Assembly (NCBI GenBank): GCA_910585285.1
Contig: CAJUDL010000036.1
Location: forward strand, 1 to 36,547
DNA from: an uncultured Muribaculaceae bacterium
GTDB lineage: Bacteria; Bacteroidota; Bacteroidia; Bacteroidales; Muribaculaceae
Length of the DNA: 36,547 bases
Reading direction: 5' to 3'
The position numbers and the translations under genes are program-made. The stretch's first letter is position 1; every line of letters begins with the position of its first letter. Under the pieces are notes generated by a model. That model had not been told where the DNA came from. It did no database searches and saw only the letters and a program-made list of their open reading frames with translations. Positions 1-7,703 of the stretch are shown in pieces.

Positions 1-726
1 CCTGACCTCTGCCGCTGTCCCGTCGGGGCGCGGGGTCAGGTGTGACCGGAAGGTCTGGGATCCCTTGTCGAGCCGGAGGTGCATCGCGGGGAAGTCTACC
101 AGGGATGCCTCGTGCAGGTTGAGGTAGATGCCGTCGTCGGTCTTCATCATCAGCGAGGTCTGTACGCCGGGGGCGGTGACCGCGCCAAGACGGCTTTCGG
201 TGTACTCGTATTCCTGGGAGTCGTAGTCTTCGGGAATCCACCACGCGGTGTGGTCGCCGGTCATGGCGAATGTGGTCGACTCTTCCCGGACCGTCACGAC
301 CTGACCGGGATGCTCCCGGATGACGTAACGGAACCCGATGCCTTCGTTGAATACCCTGAACTCTATGTCCATGCGGCTCTTCCCTTTCGAAAGGGGGACG
401 GTCATGCCGTTGTAGTTCTCGCGTATGGAGTCGTTCTCGCCCCATACGGGTGCCCACAGGCTGTCACATTTCTGGTAGCTCACCTTCCCCATGCCGAACC
501 CGTCGGCGAGCGAGGTGCCGTCGGCAAGCATGAATCCCATGCGGGAGGGACGGATGACCCCCCTGTCACGGTAGGATACAGAATATCCGGGACGACCTTG
601 CCTGTCAAGGCTGAATTCCACGGTGATACGCCCGTCAGGCGATTTGACTTGCGTCTTTGCGGCATAAGCCAAAGATAAACAACAGGTGCAGATGATAACG
701 GCTGCTGCTCTAATTTTTGACATCAT
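1..726 (-). CDS. GH97 family glycosidase, N-terminal part (runs off the left edge)
   Basis: I translated 242 codons in frame from ATG at 726 to the window edge with no stop. Residues 1-22 form a signal peptide (hydrophobic IRAAAVIICTCCLSLAYA), so the enzyme is exported, probably to the periplasm. The mature part begins KTQVKSPDGRITVEFSLD and contains the WAPVWGE, YNG and EFRVFNEGIGFRY segments typical of the GH97 N-terminal beta-sandwich. GH97 enzymes hydrolyse alpha-glucosides or alpha-galactosides. The catalytic barrel lies outside the window, so a retaining or inverting mechanism cannot be judged. The tandem ATG ATG at 726-721 leaves the exact start ambiguous by one codon. The gene starts 5 nt after the GH36 stop and belongs to the same minus-strand operon. 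Most of it is clearly GC-richer than GH36, with the change about 20 codons into the gene. Confidence 0.88.
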   Translation of the reverse strand, partial: MMSKIRAAAVIICTCCLSLAYAAKTQVKSPDGRITVEFSLDRQGRPGYSVSYRDRGVIRPSRMGFMLADGTSLADGFGMGKVSYQKCDSLWAPVWGENDSIRENYNGMTVPLSKGKSRMDIEFRVFNEGIGFRYVIREHPGQVVTVREESTTFAMTGDHTAWWIPEDYDSQEYEYTESRLGAVTAPGVQTSLMMKTDDGIYLNLHEASLVDFPAMHLRLDKGSQTFRSHLTPRPDGTAAEVR

Positions 727-731
727 GATTG

Positions 732-2930
732 TCAGTTTTGTCTTTCAATTAGTAGAACACGACTGGAGTACTCACTTTTACGATCATCAGGCACATCGTG
801 TCGATATGGCATATCAAGACCTTGATTCATTAGGAACGCTCCGGAAAAACATTTCCCTTCAAAAGGCACCGGATTGTCATCGATACGGTTCAGCTCAGTT
901 ATCCTATACGTCCCATTGCTGTCAAGCCCTGCAAATTTAGTCACCGGCAGAATCTGCCCGACATACGATTCCGTTCTATACCAGAAAAGCACTGCCTCAT
1001 CTTTTTTCTCGGAGACATACATCAAGGAAGCCACACCCCCTTTATCGTATGGAGAATGCAGGCGATAGAGATCTCCCTGCTGAATAGTGTTTCTGACTCT
1101 TTTATAATCCGACACAGCCCTGCGACACACTTCCGCTTCTTCCTCCGTCATATCTTTTGGCTGAAGTTCAATGCCAAGACGCCCGCTCATCGCCACATCC
1201 GCCCGGAATTTTATAGGCACACGCCTGTGGGTCTGGTGATTCGGAGAAGCACTGATGTGTGATGCCATTGCAATAGAGGGATAGAAATGAGACGTGCCCC
1301 ATTGTATATAGATGCGTTGGAGAGCATCGGTATTGTCGCTGGTCCAAAACTCGTCAAAGAATTTCAAGACACCCCAGTTGACACGGGCACCTCCACCTCC
1401 GCAAGCCTGAATCGTAAGTTCGGGATATTTATCACGTATCCTTGAGAGAACTTCTTCAAATCCTTTATGCCAGTCGATATAGAGATGGTTTTGTCTGTCT
1501 TTTGCAAGAGATTGAGAGCCATGCATATATATGCCACTGTTGCAATCCCACTTGATGTATTCAATCGAGGGTGCCTCTTTAAGAACACGATCAATTACCG
1601 ACACCACATGATCTCGCACATGAGGATTAGAAAAATCAAGAACAACCTGAGCCCCTCCTCTTCCCGCCACGATATTGCGCTCGGGAGCCTTTATGATCCA
1701 GTCGGGATGCTTTTCATAGATCTCACTGGATATGTCAGCCATCTCAGGCTCAAGCCATATGCCGAATCCCACCCCTGCGGCGCGGGCGCTGTCTGCAAGA
1801 GCTTTTAATCCTCCGGGCAGCTTACGTTTGTCTGTAACCCAGTCTCCGAGTCCGCTTGTGTCATCATTGCGCGGATACTTGTCGCCAAACCAGCCATCGT
1901 CCATTACAAACAATTCGCCGCCGAGTGCTGCTATGTCCTTCATCATGGCAACCATCTTGGGCTCATCGATATCGAAATACACCCCCTCCCAACTGTTGAG
2001 AAGGATCTTACGGGGGGTATCGCCATGACGCAGCATGTGCTTTCTCCCCCATTTGTGAAAATTGCGGCTTACACCACCTTTCCCATCAATACTGAACGAC
2101 AGTGCTACCCGAGGAGTTACAAACGTTTCTCCGGGAGCGAGTGTGTAGCTTGAATTATCCGGACTGATACCTAATCTGAGATGATGATAACGACCGGTAT
2201 AGGTATCAACCTCGATATGATAATTGCCGCTATAGCATAACGCCGCACCGATTGTGGCGCCATGTTCCTCCCGGGGTCTGCCGTTTAGCGAAAGCATCAG
2301 CTCCGCACGTGCGGTCTGAGCATTCCGCACGCCATCCTTATTCCTAATCTTCAGCACTCCGGGCTGCAATGGTTCTTCTACCAGACGAGCTTCATTTGCC
2401 CAGCATCCTGCCATATGGCTGACCCACACATCTCCCATGTGTATGGGAAGATATGCGGAATCAAATCGTGTCAGCATTATGTTCTTTCTTTCGCCATTCC
2501 TTATCTCCGTCCATGTCTCTATAATGTCACAATCAGCATAGGTTAGATATTTTATATCCACCTCCACCGGATAGACATCATCTCTGGTTCTTACTGTAGT
2601 AAGTGTTGAATTGGCATTCTGTTCCGTCAGCACATCCGTGACCACAAGACGACTCGTCTTGTTTCCATCAGAATGTGTTATCCATAATGGCGTTTCCTCG
2701 TCAGGATATATTCCATATGCCTGATAGGCTTTTGCGTGTGACACTCCGGCTGAACAAACAGACTGCAAATCTTCTTTCGTAACCGGAACACCATAGTACA
2801 AAAATTCCAGTTCTTTCCCTTTCTCCGCATCAAGTATAAGTGCCGTGGCAGGCGTGCTGACACATACAGTCTCTGCATTGAGACATAAAGCAGAGGAAAG
2901 AATCAAATATAGTAATGGACGGATTGACAT
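732..2930 (-). CDS. GH36 alpha-galactosidase (melibiase)
   Basis: A 732-residue protein, the usual length for GH36. It has an N-terminal signal peptide (about residues 1-19, ending LNAE), an N-terminal beta-sandwich to about residue 300, a TIM barrel (about 310-640) and a C-terminal beta domain. Barrel signatures are visible: LNSWEG at 311-316, MDDGWFG at 343-349, WLEPEM at 392-397, KWDCN at 460-464 and SDNTD at 531-535. By family homology D462 is the nucleophile and D532 the acid/base. GH36 releases terminal alpha-1,6-galactose from oligosaccharides such as the raffinose family and galactosyl side chains. The signal peptide places it in the periplasm, acting on fragments imported by the SusC/D pair. 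It sits 3 nt after the small secreted protein gene and 5 nt before GH97, so transcription is surely shared. The family call is very secure; the natural substrate is inferred. Confidence 0.96.
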   Translation of the reverse strand: MSIRPLLYLILSSALCLNAETVCVSTPATALILDAEKGKELEFLYYGVPVTKEDLQSVCSAGVSHAKAYQAYGIYPDEETPLWITHSDGNKTSRLVVTDVLTEQNANSTLTTVRTRDDVYPVEVDIKYLTYADCDIIETWTEIRNGERKNIMLTRFDSAYLPIHMGDVWVSHMAGCWANEARLVEEPLQPGVLKIRNKDGVRNAQTARAELMLSLNGRPREEHGATIGAALCYSGNYHIEVDTYTGRYHHLRLGISPDNSSYTLAPGETFVTPRVALSFSIDGKGGVSRNFHKWGRKHMLRHGDTPRKILLNSWEGVYFDIDEPKMVAMMKDIAALGGELFVMDDGWFGDKYPRNDDTSGLGDWVTDKRKLPGGLKALADSARAAGVGFGIWLEPEMADISSEIYEKHPDWIIKAPERNIVAGRGGAQVVLDFSNPHVRDHVVSVIDRVLKEAPSIEYIKWDCNSGIYMHGSQSLAKDRQNHLYIDWHKGFEEVLSRIRDKYPELTIQACGGGGARVNWGVLKFFDEFWTSDNTDALQRIYIQWGTSHFYPSIAMASHISASPNHQTHRRVPIKFRADVAMSGRLGIELQPKDMTEEEAEVCRRAVSDYKRVRNTIQQGDLYRLHSPYDKGGVASLMYVSEKKDEAVLFWYRTESYVGQILPVTKFAGLDSNGTYRITELNRIDDNPVPFEGKCFSGAFLMNQGLDMPYRHDVPDDRKSEYSSRVLLIERQN

Positions 2931-2933
2931 TGG

Positions 2934-3458
2934 CTATTTACGTATCTTTACAGCTTTCCCATTCTTCAGCATTACATAGATCTGTCCTTTCTGAGGATTA
3001 GAAACCTCCATTCCGCGAAGATCGAAATAGCGGACTGTCAAGTTATCATCATTCGCAACCAACGTCACAGCGGAAGAGGTATCTTTCTTAGTAACTATAA
3101 CCACCTCTTTCCCTGCCTCACAAGGAACATTGGCAACACCATTTACAACCGAGATTGATTTGTCGCCTACTTTTACTGATTCGATGGCGTATCCCTCCTT
3201 TGCTTTCACCGTAAAGTTTCTATCAGTGTCAGGAACCTTCACCGTATTGACTCCTTCCTGCAACGAAACAGGTGTCTGCTCACCTGCCGGTGTCAAGGTT
3301 ACGGCAACGGGATTGTCAACGCTTACTTTTACCGACAGTTTGCCATCAACAACCACGCCCCAGTCTTCTATATCACTTCCGGGCGCGACATTTTCAGCTG
3401 CGGCATTGACATAAAACAATGAAGAGCATAATAAAAGAGAAATAAAGATTTTTTTCAT
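2934..3458 (-). CDS. Small secreted protein with a sorting-tail-like C-terminus
   Basis: A 174-residue protein I do not recognise. It has a signal peptide (residues 1-20, MKKIFISLLLCSSLFYVNAA), a beta-rich middle (about 30-125) of short alternating strands rich in Val, Thr and Lys that looks like an immunoglobulin-like or cradle domain, and a last 33 residues (YFDLRGMEVSNPQKG...GKAVKIRK) that resemble the end of type IX secretion C-terminal sorting domains (pattern DxxGR.V....G.Y.....GK..K). Here the tail is short and has RGM where the pattern has GR. No catalytic motif is evident. The gene follows a 222-nt gap with a long inverted repeat and lies 3 nt before GH36. It might be a surface glycan-binding accessory or a cell-anchored scaffold; both are guesses. 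Confidence 0.75.
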   Translation of the reverse strand: MKKIFISLLLCSSLFYVNAAAENVAPGSDIEDWGVVVDGKLSVKVSVDNPVAVTLTPAGEQTPVSLQEGVNTVKVPDTDRNFTVKAKEGYAIESVKVGDKSISVVNGVANVPCEAGKEVVIVTKKDTSSAVTLVANDDNLTVRYFDLRGMEVSNPQKGQIYVMLKNGKAVKIRK

Positions 3459-3480
3459 GATATATTATTTTTGAGTTAAT

Positions 3481-3661
3481 AAGTAAGTATTGAAAATTAG
3501 TTTATAATAAGTAAGTGAGATGCTTATTTAAATTTTGAATCTTTTGGATGCTTTCCTGTCTTATCATCAGTCACATAGCCCGCTATGCTCCTTCTTCGAA
3601 ATAAGGAAATCATCTCAAAATCTCCTAAAATTTAATATAAGCTAATTTCCAACACTTACTT
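3481..3661. repeat. Long imperfect inverted repeat between two PUL genes
   Basis: The outer arms, 3481-3506 and 3636-3661, match as reverse complements at 23 of 26 positions. All three differences become G-U pairs in the minus-strand RNA, the strand on which the flanking genes are transcribed, so that RNA could form an uninterrupted 26-bp stem. Inside the arms further stretches also pair imperfectly (about 3528-3560 with 3600-3636), and a small hairpin, CATAG-CCCG-CTATG, lies at 3574-3587. The segment fills most of the 3459-3680 gap. It may be an mRNA stabilising or processing structure within the operon, an attenuator, or a MITE-like element with 26-bp terminal repeats. TTAA occurs just outside or at both ends (3476-3479 and 3660-3663), but the boundaries do not line up as a clean target duplication. 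Confidence 0.75.
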
Positions 3662-3680
3662 AATTCATTTAAGTTTAATT

Positions 3681-6161
3681 TCAGCGGTATTCCAGCCATG
3701 TTGTCGCCACACATGGGCTGTCTGTCTTGAATCTTATCCAGCGGGCTTGAAAAGCATCGGGGAATTTATAAATGAATGAATCATCCGGCTCTACTTCGAA
3801 ATCAGCATAATGCATCCAGTCTCCTTCGCCCGTCGGGTCTGCCTCTACGGTAAACGTTACTTTCCTGTCGGATTTATGGGAAAGATTCAATACCCGGTTA
3901 TCATAGAAACCGATAAGATATGGATCGGAATATTCACCTTCGGAAACATGACGGTCAACCCATGGACCTCCACTTCCGGTCGGTTTCCCCAATTTCCACA
4001 GGTCATCTATGGCGCCTGCCCAAATAGAGAGTTTACCATCGTCTGAGGTCACAATCCTTTCATTATTCGAATTCCCGTCAGCACGCCCTGTCATCAGCAA
4101 CATTCCTCGGAACGATGCATAATCATTGATATTGAGATTATGCGACGAAACAGGACGCACCTTTGCGAATCCATCGGCATTTTCTGCCGGCAGTTCATAG
4201 AAAGTGCCGTGCAGGTTCAACAAGTCTCTTTCAGTGGCAACTTCCCTGCACACTCTGAGCTGATTCTTTTTTGTAGGCTCTGTAAAAGCTCCCGAACCCA
4301 ATGGTAAATGCCAGCGTCTCCCTTTATCATCAGTTATTAACACAGACCCTGATGTTATTTCCATCCCGTTCGATGAGATGGCAAGATTCTTTCTGATGTA
4401 AGAATCATACCCGGCACTATCTTTCTTCTGAAGAGCCATCTCTCCACTGAGTTCATAGTAAGAATGTCCATCATCCGTTTTTGCAGCAACCCCCAATTTA
4501 CGGCTGTTGTTGCCAAGACAATAAAGCAAACCTTCTGACGCTTTCTTCTCTCCTATTTTAGCCAAGCCTTCAAACACGGGAGACATCTCCGTTGACCTAT
4601 TTTCATCAGATGCAAAAGAGAAAACCACACTCCCTTTTGTTGGTTTGTCTACCGTGACCCTTATCCACTCCCCTTTGTCGGCAGAGGAGAATTCTACAAA
4701 ACGGGATTCCGATGCAGGTACCATTTCTTTTTTCAAGGTTCTCTTTTTACCGATGCCATCTTCAGTTTCAAAAGAAAAAACAGCATTTTCATTACCATCA
4801 TTCTTTACCCATGCGCATCTCTTTGACCAAGGACCGAACAGGAAGGGATCGCTTAACTCACCCGCTTTTATCTCCTCATTCAGCCAAACTGCGCCGGTAG
4901 CGTTTGTTGGTCCGAGTTTCGAAACTTGTTCCGGTTCAAGAAACCATAAATTTGAATTACTTTGTCCCGGTCCTGCTATTCCACCCTTTATCTTACGTTT
5001 ATTCAGGAATTCTTTTTTAGCTGAATCGTCACATCCGAAAACCAGTCTGTCGTTCCAGCGGGTAAAATCCCCTATCACTTTAAGGTATGCCGATAAAGGC
5101 ATTATGCCTGCATTATTATTCTTACCGAATTTTTGCGGAAACTTCCAGAACATGCCGTGCATAGTCATAAGCAGGAACGGATTTTCGGCTGTCCCGACTT
5201 CCCGTATGCGAGGCCACTCCGTGTTCCAGCCATGAGCACCGTCATAAGAATGACTTGCCTTGGGAAGCCGGAAGAATTTCCAATCTCCATTTTCCCTTAC
5301 TCCAAGAAGAATTGACTTGTAATCCCATCCCAATGCATATATCGGATCTGTGGCAGGTGATGAATTGCCATATATTCCACCGGGACCTGTTACTTCCGTA
5401 AATTGATTCCGCCTCACCACCTTCCAGTCTTTCCCATCCCATTCCGACAAACAACCCGAAGGTATATTGAATTTTTCCAATGCTTCGGGAACTGCCTCAC
5501 CATTATTTGAGAAAACAAGAACACCCTGACCGCTGTAAAGACCTTTGCCATGCGCTCCGGGAAGAAGATCATTCTGAGGATTGACACCTGTGTCATCATG
5601 TGTTTCCGAATTGGCATCGGGGTATAGTTCCTTATGATTCAACGTATTCACGTCGACTTCATAGAACCCCTCCTCCATTGTGGCGATATACACCTTGTTG
5701 GCGGGATCAGTCAGATGACGCGCCACACCCGTGTATCGTCCCTGCGCATCAGAATACGACAACGCCCTTACATTGCAAAGGCTGTCGATAAAATAAGGAC
5801 CGATTATGAGCTGTCCGCTTTCGCGGTGTATCATTCTGTCGGCAGGTGTTCCACCGATACTTTCCGGTCGCACGGATATTCCGAGCGTATCATTGATCTC
5901 GTAGAGTTTATCGCTCGACCCCCAGGGGAGATGCGGACCATACGTAACAACCCACAACTTTCCCTGCCAGGGCACAACAGCCCCCGTGCCGCATTCTCCT
6001 TCATTGTTATAATACGCCAGATGGGGGTAGACACCCCCATACTCTGGATACTTATTATTCTTCTCACTTACGGTGTCTGTGCCGCTGCACCCGGCAAACA
6101 CACCGGATGCAACAAGCATAGACACTACCTTGACAATACTTTTTTTACCTTTACCTATCAT
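3681..6161 (-). CDS. Large propeller-like surface lipoprotein of unknown function
   Basis: I do not recognise a named family with confidence. I chose ATG 6161 (826 residues) because it overlaps the GH30 stop in an ATGA junction and puts a good lipobox (VFAGC, Cys25) after a short lysine-rich, hydrophobic leader; the upstream ATG at 6188 would add nine residues before it. Residues about 40-410 contain repeated W/Y-rich strands (for example LWVVTYGPHLPWGSSDKLYEI and HGMFWKFPQKFG) like a beta-propeller. A segment at about 424-518 is repeated at about 731-826: both contain a LG.PT..GG/A.W core followed by GE.SDP.L.G and a WIR.....S/P strand, consistent with duplicated beta-sandwich domains. It lies between GH30 and the small secreted protein. 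It may be a cell-surface glycan binder or an uncharacterised hydrolase or lyase; I see no assignable catalytic residues. Confidence 0.85.
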   Translation of the reverse strand: MIGKGKKSIVKVVSMLVASGVFAGCSGTDTVSEKNNKYPEYGGVYPHLAYYNNEGECGTGAVVPWQGKLWVVTYGPHLPWGSSDKLYEINDTLGISVRPESIGGTPADRMIHRESGQLIIGPYFIDSLCNVRALSYSDAQGRYTGVARHLTDPANKVYIATMEEGFYEVDVNTLNHKELYPDANSETHDDTGVNPQNDLLPGAHGKGLYSGQGVLVFSNNGEAVPEALEKFNIPSGCLSEWDGKDWKVVRRNQFTEVTGPGGIYGNSSPATDPIYALGWDYKSILLGVRENGDWKFFRLPKASHSYDGAHGWNTEWPRIREVGTAENPFLLMTMHGMFWKFPQKFGKNNNAGIMPLSAYLKVIGDFTRWNDRLVFGCDDSAKKEFLNKRKIKGGIAGPGQSNSNLWFLEPEQVSKLGPTNATGAVWLNEEIKAGELSDPFLFGPWSKRCAWVKNDGNENAVFSFETEDGIGKKRTLKKEMVPASESRFVEFSSADKGEWIRVTVDKPTKGSVVFSFASDENRSTEMSPVFEGLAKIGEKKASEGLLYCLGNNSRKLGVAAKTDDGHSYYELSGEMALQKKDSAGYDSYIRKNLAISSNGMEITSGSVLITDDKGRRWHLPLGSGAFTEPTKKNQLRVCREVATERDLLNLHGTFYELPAENADGFAKVRPVSSHNLNINDYASFRGMLLMTGRADGNSNNERIVTSDDGKLSIWAGAIDDLWKLGKPTGSGGPWVDRHVSEGEYSDPYLIGFYDNRVLNLSHKSDRKVTFTVEADPTGEGDWMHYADFEVEPDDSFIYKFPDAFQARWIRFKTDSPCVATTWLEYR

Positions 6162-7678
6162 TGTTCCACCCAAAATTCTATGCTCCATGGTTTCAACTTA
6201 GCACTCAAAGAAGAAGCTCCGTTATTGGATGCCACCTCTACATCCCTGCCATTTTTATCAAACCGGTAGCCTTTCATATTCTTTGCGCCGTCAAGAGTCA
6301 CATCAAACTCGAACCATTCGTCGGAACGGTTTGTCATCGCCATCACAAGTTTGCCGGCAGGAGTCTTCCACGCCATGATTCGGTTGTCATGACGTTCCTC
6401 ATCTTCCTCAACATTATATCTTCTGGAATCCCAGGGCATATATTTCAAGAAACCGGCAATAGCGTTATAATTCTGCCAGTTGAATTCCCAATGTCCGTGT
6501 GCGAGATCAGGATAGCCGTGACTTTCGTTAGCATATGACGGACGCCACACACCGAGTCCGAATCCATCGCGGTTCCAGGTATCGTCAATCGGTTTCAAGG
6601 CATGTAACCAGTACCATTTCGGAGACTCTATAAAGGTCATCCAATTCATAATTGATTGCGCGGTGTTGACCATCAGCCATTCAAACGTATTTGCTTTAAC
6701 CTGATCTGTAAAATATTCATATTCATTCTGATAGATCGGTTTATCCTGACTGTTGGCTCTATAACTGTCTCTACGATCCATTACTAAATCGGAATCATCA
6801 CCGATGCGGTGATACACCCATGCATCAACATATTGCAGGAGCTGAGGATTCTCTTGCCATAATTTCGGACCATATGAGCCATTCTGACCACTGTTGGTAT
6901 CGTAGATTATCTCGATTTCAGGATCAAGCGCCCTGACTTTTGGAGCAGCTTTCCCAAATACCTTCACAAACTGGTCTTCGGTATAATGGCAATGGGAATA
7001 ACCCACCTCCGGATACTGAGACTCATTCTGTAACCCCCAGCTGGAAACCTTGAAGCCTTTATCTTTCATATATTTGATATCCTGCACGAGGGCATCGGTA
7101 AATTCATCAAGAAAATCATCGTCAAAGCTCTTTAACGTTCCGTCGGTAAAGTTTCCATTTGATTTCCAGTATGGTGCAGGACTCCAGTATTCCATTGATA
7201 TACCTTCCACTCCGGCATCTTTCATAAGCTGCACCATGGCTTCCGCCTGTCCATCCTTACGTTCGATAATATTCTTATGATCCGATGTTACACCACGGAA
7301 CCAGATTCCCATTCCGACACGCATGTAACGGAAACCTTTAAGCATTTCTTCAGCGAGACGCTTACGCTCAGAAGGCACAAGATCATAGGGAACACCGAGC
7401 GGCCGGTTTTCATTGTTGACATCTGCTGCTGCATCTATCTCGCTCTGAATCTCGAATCCGAGCCCTTCAATCACCTGTCCCGGCTTGTCAGCAAGGAGTT
7501 TGTAAGAACCTTTTGCCATGTTTTCAGGTATCTCCTCTTTGCCGGGATCTTCAGGTTGTTCCGTTTTCTCTCCCGGAGTATGGTTATATGTCAGATATTT
7601 CTCCGAACAGGCGGTTGCGGCTGGAAGCCACATAGCGAACGCACCCGTCAACAAAGCTGTTTTAATAAAATTTCTCAT
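6158..7678 (-). CDS. GH30-family glycoside hydrolase, probable lipoprotein
   Basis: A 506-residue clan GH-A enzyme. A 23-residue leader ends ATA-C24, a weak lipobox, followed by a linker rich in Pro, Glu and Lys (about 32-55), as in outer-membrane lipoprotein enzymes. The barrel runs from about 60 to 430: QVIEGLGFEIQ at the start, SMEYWSPAPYWKSNG at 161-175, WGLQNES at 214-220 and YQNEYEY at 316-322. By family analogy E219 is the acid/base and E319 the nucleophile. A small C-terminal beta domain ends IEFWVEQ. GH30 members cleave beta-linked polymers (beta-1,6-glucan, beta-1,6-galactan, xylan) or glucosylceramide. I cannot assign a subfamily, so the linkage is open. The gene is third in the susC-susD operon, 25 nt after susD, and its TGA overlaps the next start by 4 nt. 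Confidence 0.88.
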   Translation of the reverse strand: MRNFIKTALLTGAFAMWLPAATACSEKYLTYNHTPGEKTEQPEDPGKEEIPENMAKGSYKLLADKPGQVIEGLGFEIQSEIDAAADVNNENRPLGVPYDLVPSERKRLAEEMLKGFRYMRVGMGIWFRGVTSDHKNIIERKDGQAEAMVQLMKDAGVEGISMEYWSPAPYWKSNGNFTDGTLKSFDDDFLDEFTDALVQDIKYMKDKGFKVSSWGLQNESQYPEVGYSHCHYTEDQFVKVFGKAAPKVRALDPEIEIIYDTNSGQNGSYGPKLWQENPQLLQYVDAWVYHRIGDDSDLVMDRRDSYRANSQDKPIYQNEYEYFTDQVKANTFEWLMVNTAQSIMNWMTFIESPKWYWLHALKPIDDTWNRDGFGLGVWRPSYANESHGYPDLAHGHWEFNWQNYNAIAGFLKYMPWDSRRYNVEEDEERHDNRIMAWKTPAGKLVMAMTNRSDEWFEFDVTLDGAKNMKGYRFDKNGRDVEVASNNGASSLSAKLKPWSIEFWVEQ

Positions 7679-7703
7679 ATATAAATAGTTTCTTTGAAGC
7701 TGT

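Noticed and set aside
79..678. A 199-codon plus-strand frame over the left edge
   Set aside because: It is antisense to the GH97 N-terminal part, which has a signal peptide and family motifs; the opposite-strand frame has no recognisable content and stays open because of high GC.
6161..6188. Upstream ATG at 6188 for the propeller-like lipoprotein
   Set aside because: The start at 6161 overlaps the GH30 stop as ATGA and gives a standard lipoprotein leader; the extra nine residues add nothing.
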